Source: Bacteroidetes bacterium CG23_combo_of_CG06-09_8_20_14_all_32_9 (GTDB taxonomy: Bacteria; Bacteroidota; Bacteroidia; Bacteroidales; GWA2-32-17). From it: a DNA stretch of 9,057 nucleotides. Numbering within the stretch: the stretch's first letter is position 1; each line of letters opens with the position of its first letter. The notes under the pieces are model-generated. The model was not told the origin of the DNA, did not search any database, and saw only the letters and a list, made by a program, of their open reading frames with translations. A program made the position numbers and the translations under genes. The stretch lies in assembly GCA_002771395.1 (NCBI GenBank), contig PCSS01000072.1:1-9057 (forward strand). The letters are read 5' to 3'. Shown one piece after another: positions 1 through 6,799 of this stretch.

Positions 1-2253
1 GTTTTTGAAGGAAGCCCGGCCGAAAATATTGAAGCCGACAAAGAATCACTTAAATTTTGGAAACAATATCTGCCCGAAAATCATATCATTTTGGGTTCAA
101 AAAAAGATAATTTCTGGGAGATGGGTGATACAGGTCCATGTGGTACATGTTCTGAAATTCACATTGATTTACGTGATGAAAATGAACGCAAACAAATTCA
201 CGGTGCAAGCCTTGTAAATACAGGTAATCCTTTAGTTATAGAAATCTGGAACCTGGTTTTTATTCAATTTAATCGAAAATCAAACGGAAAACTTGAAAAA
301 CTCCCGCAAAAACATGTTGATACAGGAATGGGTTTTGAACGTTTATGCATGGTTGTTCAGGGAAAAAAATCAAACTACGATACCGATATTTTTCAGGCAA
401 TTATAACCGAAATTGGAAATTTGTCGAATAAAAAATATGGAACAAATGTTAACTATGATATTGCAATGCGAGTTATTGCCGACCATCTTCGTGCTGTTGC
501 ATTTTCAATAGCCGACGGTCAGTTACCTTCAAATACAGGTGCAGGTTACGTAATTCGCAGAATTTTACGTCGTGCAATTCGCTATGGTTATACCTTTCTC
601 GGTTTTACCAAACCGTTTATTTATAAACTAGTTCCGATATTGGTAACAAACATGAGCGAATATTTTAAAGAATTAAAAAATCAGCAAAAATTAATCGTCA
701 ATGTAATTAAAGAAGAAGAAATTTCTTTTTTACGAACTCTTGAAATTGGAATTCAGAAATTTGAAAATTATATTAAAAAAGAAAAAATTGCTGTGAACAA
801 AGAAATTCCCGGACGTATTGCATTTGAATTATTTGATACTTATGGCTTCCCCCTTGATTTAACTCAAATTCTTGCCCGCGAAAATAAACTTTCTGTTGAT
901 ACCATAGGTTTTGACGAATGTTTAAAACAACAAAAGGAACGCTCAAGGAATGCCTCTGTTGTTGAAACTGGCGATTGGACTATTTTAAAACAGATTGAAA
1001 AAACCGAATTTGTCGGTTATGACCAAACTTCAGTAAATGCTGAAATAATTAAGTACCGTAAAGTTGAGCAAAAAGGGAAATCTTTTTATCAGGTTGTGTT
1101 GAGCGAAACTCCGTTTTATGCCGAAAGTGGCGGTCAGGTTGGAGACACGGGGTGGTTAAACTGGAACGGAAAACAAATTGCTGTTGCGGACACAAAAAAA
1201 GAAAATAATCTTATTATACATATTTTAAACGATTTACCTGATGGCTTTTCAGGTGAATGTACTGCTGTTGTTGACAAATTAAGAAGGAACAAAATAGAAG
1301 CGAATCATTCAGCTACGCATTTGTTACACTTTGCTTTACGTAAAATTCTTGGAACTCACGTTGAACAAAAAGGTTCATTAGTTGGGCCCGATCATCTTCG
1401 TTTCGATTTTTCGCATGTTCAGAAAATGACAAGCCAAGAAATTATATTCGTCGAAAATTTTATAAATGAAATGATTAATAAGGGTATTGCTCTGAATGAG
1501 AAACGCAGTTTACCAGTTGAAGAAGCTGTGAAAATGGGAGCGATGGCACTTTTCAGTGAAAAATATAATGAAAATGTTCGCGTTGTTCAATTTCAAGAAT
1601 CGTTGGAATTATGCGGTGGTACTCATGTTAATAATACTGCAAAAATAAGATTCTTTAAAATTACTTCGGAATCGGCGATTGCAGCAGGAATTCGTCGTAT
1701 TGAAGCAATTACAGGTGAAAAAGCGTTGGAGTTTTATAAAAATCAAGAGAAACAAATCCTTCAGATTAAAGAGTTGTTAAGTAATCCGAAAGATATTATT
1801 AAATCAATTGAAACTTTACTTGCCGATAACAATAAACTGCGAAAATCTTTAGCACGGTTATTAAAAGAAAAATCGATGCAGATTAAAAATGAAATAAAAC
1901 AAGCAATTGTTTCAGTAAATGGAATAAATTCAGCATTTTGTAAAATTGAAATTCCAGATTTGTGTTTACTTCGTGATATCGCTTTTAATTTAAAATCTGA
2001 GACTAAAAATCTTTTTTTGGTAATGGGAACTGAAATAGAAGGAAAAGCTTATTTAGCTGTTTTTATTTCTGATAATCTCGTTAAAGAAAGAAATTTACAT
2101 GCCGGAAACATTATAAAAGAAATTTCTAAGGAAATAAATGGTAATGGTGGCGGTCAGCCGTTTTTTGCTACTGCTGGCGGAACAAATCCTGAAGGAATAT
2201 CTAAATCTTTAAAATTGGCAGAAAAATATATTAAAAGGGGTTCTAAAAATTAG
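1..2253 (+). CDS. alaS: Alanyl-tRNA synthetase, 3' part (5' end outside window)
   Basis: Cytoplasmic class II synthetase that attaches alanine to tRNA-Ala and hydrolyses mischarged Ser- and Gly-tRNA-Ala. The frame is open from base 1 (VFEGSPAENIEADK...) and leaves 750 residues. Bacterial AlaRS is usually about 870-880, so roughly 120 N-terminal residues, including class II motifs 1 and 2, lie to the left. The ATG at 91 is internal, not the start. Fragment numbering: catalytic core with GDTGPCGTCSEIH at 42-54; class II motif 3 DTGMGFER at 107-114; tRNA-recognition segment beginning DHLRAVAFSIADG near 161; editing domain with HSATH (H436, H440) and CGGTH (C538, H542), the expected metal-binding set; C-Ala domain with GGGQPFFATAGG near 717-728. 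The family motif GPCGPC reads GPCGTC here (Thr at fragment residue 49). The stop codon lies in the loop of an inverted repeat. Identity is secure; only the N-terminus is unseen. Confidence 0.98.
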   Translation, partial: VFEGSPAENIEADKESLKFWKQYLPENHIILGSKKDNFWEMGDTGPCGTCSEIHIDLRDENERKQIHGASLVNTGNPLVIEIWNLVFIQFNRKSNGKLEKLPQKHVDTGMGFERLCMVVQGKKSNYDTDIFQAIITEIGNLSNKKYGTNVNYDIAMRVIADHLRAVAFSIADGQLPSNTGAGYVIRRILRRAIRYGYTFLGFTKPFIYKLVPILVTNMSEYFKELKNQQKLIVNVIKEEEISFLRTLEIGIQKFENYIKKEKIAVNKEIPGRIAFELFDTYGFPLDLTQILARENKLSVDTIGFDECLKQQKERSRNASVVETGDWTILKQIEKTEFVGYDQTSVNAEIIKYRKVEQKGKSFYQVVLSETPFYAESGGQVGDTGWLNWNGKQIAVADTKKENNLIIHILNDLPDGFSGECTAVVDKLRRNKIEANHSATHLLHFALRKILGTHVEQKGSLVGPDHLRFDFSHVQKMTSQEIIFVENFINEMINKGIALNEKRSLPVEEAVKMGAMALFSEKYNENVRVVQFQESLELCGGTHVNNTAKIRFFKITSESAIAAGIRRIEAITGEKALEFYKNQEKQILQIKELLSNPKDIIKSIETLLADNNKLRKSLARLLKEKSMQIKNEIKQAIVSVNGINSAFCKIEIPDLCLLRDIAFNLKSETKNLFLVMGTEIEGKAYLAVFISDNLVKERNLHAGNIIKEISKEINGNGGGQPFFATAGGTNPEGISKSLKLAEKYIKRGSKN

Positions 2254-2262
2254 ATTTTTAGA
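2242..2262 (+). repeat. Perfect 9-bp inverted repeat enclosing the alaS stop codon
   Basis: TCTAAAAAT (2242-2250) and ATTTTTAGA (2254-2262) are exact reverse complements separated only by TAG, the alaS stop codon. In mRNA this would be a 9-bp hairpin with a 3-nt loop. It is AT-rich, and the bases after it (GGCGTACAAG) are not a T-run, so it is not a standard intrinsic terminator. ATTTTTAGA occurs again at 2306-2314, so the left arm has a second possible partner. It could stabilise the 3' end or attenuate transcription, or it could be chance in AT-rich DNA. Confidence 0.5.
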
Positions 2263-2315
2263 GGCGTACAAGATTTTAAAATTGAAGTCCAACAAAGAAA
2301 AAGCAATTTTTAGAA

Positions 2316-2354
2316 ATCCCGTTAAGTAAATGGTAACTATTCTGCTAACGGGAT
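2316..2354. repeat. 9-bp inverted repeat ATCCCGTTA / TAACGGGAT
   Basis: ATCCCGTTA (2316-2324) is the exact reverse complement of TAACGGGAT (2346-2354), with a 21-base spacer. The arms are the most GC-rich part of the alaS to ABC-F gap. The downstream arm is followed by AAAACC, not a T-run, so this is not an obvious terminator on the + strand. On the - strand the outgoing sequence is TTCTAAAAATTG, also a poor terminator tail. It may be a regulatory stem, a protein-binding dyad or the remnant of a small repeat. No mobile-element coding sequence adjoins it. Confidence 0.5.
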
Positions 2355-2496
2355 AAAACCGTACATTTTAATTACTAAAAAATGGTGTAAAGGTATAGGG
2401 TATAAGGAAAAACGAGATGACAGTAAAAGCATTGTACCATATACTTAAATTGCGTATTGTAAAATACTGACATAAATATACAGTTTTCGTTACTTT

Positions 2497-2520
2497 ATGG
2501 ACAAACACTGGTTAGAGTAA
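2497..2520 (+). other. Possible 7-codon upstream reading frame abutting the ABC-F start
   Basis: An ATG at 2497 opens a frame reading MDKHWLE. Its TAA (2518-2520) directly precedes, and is in frame with, the ABC-F ATG at 2521. The arrangement would allow termination and re-initiation between the two. No Shine-Dalgarno sequence precedes it and seven codons carry almost no statistical weight, so it may be accidental. It does fix the ABC-F start, because nothing further upstream in that frame can be used. Confidence 0.18.
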
Positions 2521-4461
2521 ATGATTTCTTTAGATAACATTACACTTTCTTTTGGTGGTTTTAATCTTTTCAGAGGAATCTCTTTTTTTATTTCACAAAA
2601 AGACAGAATTGGTTTGGTAGGGCGAAATGGTGCGGGAAAATCAACATTATTGAAATTAATTATTGGTGAGGTTAAGCCCGATGAAGGTATTATTAGTAAA
2701 CCCTCTGAATTAACAATTGGCTATCTTCCACAGTTGATTAATTATAAGGATAGTACAACTGTTTGGGAAGAAACTATTTCTGCATTTAAAGAAGTTAATT
2801 CAATACAAAAACGGATTAACAAAATAAACATTGAACTTACTGAACTAAACCAGAATAGTTCCGATAAATCGCTAAAACTTGTTACAGAATTATCCGATTT
2901 AAACGAACACCTTATTTATATAGATGGTGGTAACATTGATGAAAAAACCGAAAGGGTTCTTATCGGGCTTGGTTTTAAACGAAGCGATTTTCTGCGGCTA
3001 ACCAATGAATTCAGTATTGGCTGGCGAATGAGAATAGAATTAGCTAAAATTCTTTTGCAAACACCACAAGTTTTTCTTCTTGATGAACCTACAAATCATC
3101 TTGATATTGAGGCTATTCAGTGGTTAGAAGATTTTTTAAAAGATTATAACGGTATCGTTTTAATAATTTCCCACGATAAAGCTTTTCTCGACAACGTAAC
3201 ACAAAGAACTATAGAAATATCGCTTGGTAAAATTTATGATTATAAGGTTCCGTATTCAAAATTTGTGGCTTTGCGTGATGAGCGCCATCAGCAACAATTG
3301 TCCGCTTTCAAAAATCAACAAAAAATGATTAAAAATACCGAAAAATTTATTGAACGTTTCAGGTACAAGGCTACAAAATCGGTTCAGGTTCAATCAAGGA
3401 TTAAGCAACTTAGTAAAATTGAGCGAATGGAAGTTGATAAGGAAGATATTTCATCAATGAATATCGCTTTTCAGCCATCGCCACGTTCTGGTTCGGTTGT
3501 TTATGAATTTAAAAAAGTATATAAGAGTTACGGCGAAAACGAAATACTTAACAACATTGATTTTATTATTCAGAGAGGCGATAAACTTGCGTTGATTGGA
3601 CGAAACGGCGAAGGAAAAACAACTTTAATAAGAATGATTAATGGAGAACTTGAATATTGTGGAACAGGAACTTGCGGGTATAAGGTAAAAATAGGTTATT
3701 ATGCTCAAAATCAGGACCAAACTCTTGATAAAGAAAAAACCGTTTTACAATCAATTGACGATATTGCGACAGGAGAAGTGCGAACCAAAATCAGACAAAT
3801 TTTAGGTGCTTTTTTATTTAGTGGTGAAGACGTTGATAAAAAAGTTAAAGTACTTTCCGGTGGAGAATGCAGCAGACTTGCATTAGCAAAACTTTTACTT
3901 GAGCCTGTTAACTTTCTTTTACTTGATGAACCTACTAATCATCTTGATATAATTTCGAAAGAAGTTCTTAAAAAAGCTCTTCAAAAATATGACGGTACTT
4001 TGTTAATTGTTTCTCACGACCGCGATTTTCTTGATGGTTTAGTAACAAGAATTGTTGAAGTTCGCAATAAAAAACTAAAGGAATATTCAAATAATATTTG
4101 GGATTTTTTAGCAAAGAAAAAGATAGAAACACTGCATGAACTTAACAGAAATAAAGTTCAGGTGAAACTTGCAAAACCTGTATCGGTAAAAATTAACAAT
4201 AAACAACGATTTGCCGAAAAAAAGGAATTTGATAAACTATTACGCAAAGCCGAAAATAAAATAACACTATGCGAGAAGCAAATAAGTGAATTGGAATTAG
4301 AAATTAAAAAAATGGATGAAATTCTTATGAATCCTGAAGAATTTAAAAGAGTAGCTTATGACTCTGAAGTTTTTGAAAAATACAACTCTATTAAAATTAA
4401 TCTTGAAAAAAAAATAAATGAATGGGAAGTTTTACACAAAGAATTAACGAAACTACAGTAA
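2521..4461 (+). CDS. ABC-F family ATPase (soluble, ribosome-associated type)
   Basis: Protein of 646 residues with two ABC ATPase domains in tandem and no membrane segment. That is the ABC-F layout; characterised members bind the ribosomal E site and act on stalled or antibiotic-bound ribosomes. Domain 1: Walker A GRNGAGKST 34-42, signature region FSIGWRMR 164-171, Walker B ending LLDEPTNHLD (D188, E189), H-loop His218. A charged helical linker at about 240-310 matches the ABC-F tRNA-interaction linker. Domain 2: Walker A GRNGEGKTT 360-368, LSGGE 445-449, Walker B D469/E470, His499. A Lys/Glu-rich coiled coil covers about 558-646. The first signature has Ile166 where the family has Gly (SGG to SIG); the second is canonical. 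The start is fixed by an in-frame TAA directly before the ATG. The preceding gap is 267 bases. Subfamily and any antibiotic-resistance role cannot be assigned from sequence alone; transporter ATPase is unlikely because no permease is nearby. Confidence 0.95.
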   Translation: MISLDNITLSFGGFNLFRGISFFISQKDRIGLVGRNGAGKSTLLKLIIGEVKPDEGIISKPSELTIGYLPQLINYKDSTTVWEETISAFKEVNSIQKRINKINIELTELNQNSSDKSLKLVTELSDLNEHLIYIDGGNIDEKTERVLIGLGFKRSDFLRLTNEFSIGWRMRIELAKILLQTPQVFLLDEPTNHLDIEAIQWLEDFLKDYNGIVLIISHDKAFLDNVTQRTIEISLGKIYDYKVPYSKFVALRDERHQQQLSAFKNQQKMIKNTEKFIERFRYKATKSVQVQSRIKQLSKIERMEVDKEDISSMNIAFQPSPRSGSVVYEFKKVYKSYGENEILNNIDFIIQRGDKLALIGRNGEGKTTLIRMINGELEYCGTGTCGYKVKIGYYAQNQDQTLDKEKTVLQSIDDIATGEVRTKIRQILGAFLFSGEDVDKKVKVLSGGECSRLALAKLLLEPVNFLLLDEPTNHLDIISKEVLKKALQKYDGTLLIVSHDRDFLDGLVTRIVEVRNKKLKEYSNNIWDFLAKKKIETLHELNRNKVQVKLAKPVSVKINNKQRFAEKKEFDKLLRKAENKITLCEKQISELELEIKKMDEILMNPEEFKRVAYDSEVFEKYNSIKINLEKKINEWEVLHKELTKLQ

Positions 4462-4503
4462 ATTTCTCAAAGAATTTTAAATTTTTATTTAATCAACTCA
4501 TTT

Positions 4504-4535
4504 TTTGTTATTATTCGGATAAATGTATAATTTCG
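4504..4535 (+). promoter_or_regulatory. Candidate Bacteroidota-type promoter for the DUF349 gene
   Basis: TTTG at 4504-4507 and TAATTTCG at 4528-4535 are 20 bases apart. They match the Bacteroidota -33 TTTG and -7 TAnnTTTG elements with one mismatch (C for T at the seventh position of the -7 box). Transcription would start near 4542, giving a leader of about 40 bases before the ATG at 4581. The region is very AT-rich, so a chance match is possible. Confidence 0.4.
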
Positions 4536-4580
4536 TAAATTTTAATATTAACCCAGTTTTTAGCGAATTTTTTTGAGTTC

Positions 4581-6551
4581 ATGAAACAAAACAAATTAAA
4601 TAAGACCTCAGGTGTTGAGCTTTCGGCAAAAAATGTAAATACTGAAAACCAACAGGTTAATGCTCAAACCATGTTTTCCGACAAGCATGTTGAAAACTTG
4701 CTCGTTAAAGAAACTTCGGAAAAAGAACCCGAAACTATAATGAAATTAAATTTAGAACCCGAGCAAAAAGAAATTCAATTATCGGATGCAGGCAGCGAAG
4801 CGCCAACAATGGACATTGATGTAAGTTACATTGATTACTCAGGACTTACTAAGTACGAGTTAATTCAAAAATTTAAGCAACTTCTTAGCGAATGTGAAAT
4901 TACTTATCTAAAAAATGATGTTGAAAATATTAAAATCAACTTTTTTAAAAAACATAAGGCTGAAAACGAAGAACGTCGCAAAAAATTTATTGAAGATGGG
5001 GGAGTTATAGAAGAATATACCGCTAAAGATGACCCTCTTGAAGAAGAATTTAAACAGCTTTATAAAGATTATCGTGAGCGTCGCAGTGAACTTGGCAAAT
5101 TTCTGGAAGAACAAAAAATTCAAAATCTGAAGTTGAAATATGAAATTATTGAATCAATAAAGGAATTGATTAACAAACCCGAATCGCTTCAACACACTTT
5201 CGAGGAATTTCACCTTCTTCAAAATAAATGGAAACAGGTAGGTTTTGTTCCACAAAAAGAAGTTAAACAACTTTACGATTCGTTTGAATTTACAGTACAG
5301 AATTTTTACGACTGGGTAAAACTTAACAACGAAGCCCGAGACATGGATTTATGCCGTAATCTTGATGCAAAAATTGAACTTTGCGAAAAAGTTGAATCTC
5401 TTCTTTTAGAAACAAATATACGTAAAGCATTTGGCGAACTTCAGGTTCTGCATGAGCGTTGGCGCGAAATAGGACCTGTTTTGCCCGATAAAAAAGAAGA
5501 AATATGGATTAGATTCCACGAAGCGACTTCTAAAATTCATAAAATTCATCAGGAATATTATTTAAAGAAAAAAGAAGAACTTGAAGGCAATTTAAATGCA
5601 AAAACTATTCTTTGCGAAAAAGCTGAAGAAATTGCTTCAAAAATTTATACACATCACAAAGAATGGGAAAAAACTACTAAAGATTTTATTGAATTGCAGC
5701 AGGTTTGGAAAACTATTGGTAGGGTTCCTAAAACCGAAAATAATGCCATTTTCAAAAGATTTAAAGATGCCAATGAAAGATTTTTCTCTGCAAAAAAAGA
5801 ATATTACCGCTTAATTAACGAGGACGAAAATAATAATTTACAACTAAAAACCGACCTTTGCTTAAAAGCCGAATCAATAAAAGACAGTTCCGACTGGAAG
5901 AAAACAACAAATGACTTTATTAATCTTCAAAAAGAATGGAAAAAAATCGGTCAGGTTCCAAGACGCATTTCCCAGGAAATATGGAACAGGTTTAAAGTTG
6001 CATGTAACGATTTTTTTGAGCGCAGAGCAGCACATTTCAGTACCATAAACGATCTTTTAGAAGAAAATTTTATGAAAAAAGAACAACTGCTCGAAAGCAT
6101 CGAAAAATATCAATTTACCGAAAACAGCGATGAAGATTTAAAAAATCTGAAACAGTTTCAGAAAGAATGGGTAGAAATTGGTCATGTGCCCGAAAATAAA
6201 AAGATTAACTTAAACAACCATTACCGCCAGGCAATTAATAAATCTTTCGATTCTTTAAAAGTTGACGACAAAAAGAAAGAAAATATAAAATTCAAAATTC
6301 ACATTGAAAATATTTTGAAACAACAAAATGCACACGACAGACTTAAAATGGAACGTGAAAAACTTATTAAAAAACTTAACCAAATTGAAGCGGAACTTAA
6401 AGTCCTGGAGAATAATATTGGGTTCTTCTCAAAATCTAATAATTCCGATATATTGTTAAAAGATTTTTCTTCAAAAATAGAAACTGCAAAAAAAGAAGCT
6501 GCAATCATAAAAGAACATGTTAAATACCTTGATAGTATTAAAAAAGATTAG
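4581..6551 (+). CDS. DUF349 repeat protein, function unknown
   Basis: Soluble, highly charged protein of 656 residues with no signal peptide or membrane segment. Residues 1 to about 85 are polar, rich in Glu, Asn and Lys, and probably disordered; a short predicted helical segment (SGLTKYELIQKFKQLL) follows. Five copies of the DUF349 (PF03993) helical repeat come next, each with a core like W-K-x-I-G-x-V-P. The core tryptophans are W217 (WKQVGFVP), W294 (WREIGPVL), W376 (WKTIGRVP), W453 (WKKIGQVP) and W530 (WVEIGHVP), spaced 77, 82, 77 and 77 residues. After each core comes an aromatic-rich helix with patterns such as IWxRF and FF. Residues from about 575 to the end form a Lys/Glu-rich coiled coil. 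DUF349 has no established biochemical role, and I infer none beyond a long helical, probably scaffold-like or binding protein. It lies 119 bases after the ABC-F gene with its own promoter candidate. The start is the first ATG of the frame after that promoter; in-frame Met31 is a less likely alternative. Confidence 0.93.
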   Translation: MKQNKLNKTSGVELSAKNVNTENQQVNAQTMFSDKHVENLLVKETSEKEPETIMKLNLEPEQKEIQLSDAGSEAPTMDIDVSYIDYSGLTKYELIQKFKQLLSECEITYLKNDVENIKINFFKKHKAENEERRKKFIEDGGVIEEYTAKDDPLEEEFKQLYKDYRERRSELGKFLEEQKIQNLKLKYEIIESIKELINKPESLQHTFEEFHLLQNKWKQVGFVPQKEVKQLYDSFEFTVQNFYDWVKLNNEARDMDLCRNLDAKIELCEKVESLLLETNIRKAFGELQVLHERWREIGPVLPDKKEEIWIRFHEATSKIHKIHQEYYLKKKEELEGNLNAKTILCEKAEEIASKIYTHHKEWEKTTKDFIELQQVWKTIGRVPKTENNAIFKRFKDANERFFSAKKEYYRLINEDENNNLQLKTDLCLKAESIKDSSDWKKTTNDFINLQKEWKKIGQVPRRISQEIWNRFKVACNDFFERRAAHFSTINDLLEENFMKKEQLLESIEKYQFTENSDEDLKNLKQFQKEWVEIGHVPENKKINLNNHYRQAINKSFDSLKVDDKKKENIKFKIHIENILKQQNAHDRLKMEREKLIKKLNQIEAELKVLENNIGFFSKSNNSDILLKDFSSKIETAKKEAAIIKEHVKYLDSIKKD

Positions 6552-6643
6552 GACATTTTTCATTAAGCAGTTTACAACTTAGCGAAGCGATCTCACGAAC
6601 ACCTATAAAAAATAAAAAAGATTGTGAGTAATTTAATCTGTAT

Positions 6644-6747
6644 TTGCATGGAATAATGGTTTTATGGTTAAATTGCTTCATTGCTAAATGGTTAAATAAC
6701 AATGAAAAAATGAAATAATAAAGTATTGAAACAATGAAACAATGTAA
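6644..6747. repeat. Degenerate octamer array, 13 units, inverting orientation at the centre
   Basis: These 104 bases divide without gaps into thirteen 8-base units. The first six (6644-6691) all end in ATGG or ATTG, for example CTTCATTG at 6676 and CTAAATGG at 6684. The seventh (6692-6699, TTAAATAA) is a junction. The last six (6700-6747) read as the reverse complement of the same consensus, for example CAATGAAA at 6700 and 6732 and CAATGTAA at 6740. The consensus is roughly YTWMATKG one way and CAATGAAA the other. TTCATTG (6677-6683) and CAATGAA (6700-6706) could pair as a 7-bp stem; ATGGTTAAAT recurs exactly at 6664 and 6688. The array ends inside the -7 element of the receptor promoter candidate. 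It has no coding potential and no terminal repeats of a mobile element. Confidence 0.65.
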
Positions 6748-6752
6748 CTTTG
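6726..6752 (+). promoter_or_regulatory. Candidate Bacteroidota-type promoter for the TonB-dependent receptor gene
   Basis: TAACTTTG at 6745-6752 is a perfect match to the Bacteroidota -7 consensus TAnnTTTG. The nearest -33-like TTG is at 6726-6728, 16 bases upstream, slightly closer than the usual spacing. Transcription would start near 6758, about 40 bases before the ATG at 6800. The -33 element lies inside the octamer array and the -7 box overlaps its last unit. The promoter should therefore be sensitive to any change in array length. Confidence 0.55.
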
Positions 6753-6799
6753 GCTTTTTCAAAAAACTGTCTGTGGATGAGTAGTAACAAAGATTAACT

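Noticed and set aside
91..93. ATG at 91 as the start of alaS
   Set aside because: The same frame is open to base 1 and the upstream residues continue the AlaRS catalytic domain, so the true start is outside the window.
2316..2354. Integron attC site, prompted by GTTAAGT and ACTTAAC-like sequences in the dyad
   Set aside because: attC sites have RYYYAAC on the 5' side and GTTRRRY on the 3' side. Here GTT comes first and AAC last on both strands, and no cassette or integrase is present.
4908..5123. Open - strand frame inside the DUF349 gene
   Set aside because: Phe/Lys/Ile-rich translation of the antisense of a Lys/Glu-rich helical coding region; it lies wholly within a well-supported gene. 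The same applies to the - strand frame at 6299-6508.
6592..6628. Intrinsic terminator after the DUF349 gene (CTCACGA / TTGTGAG)
   Set aside because: The stem is only 7 bp including a G-U pair, has a 23-base loop and no T-run after it. No convincing terminator was found in this gap, nor in the gap at 4462-4580.
6644..6747. CRISPR array
   Set aside because: Units are 8 bases, contiguous and degenerate, with no spacers and no cas genes.
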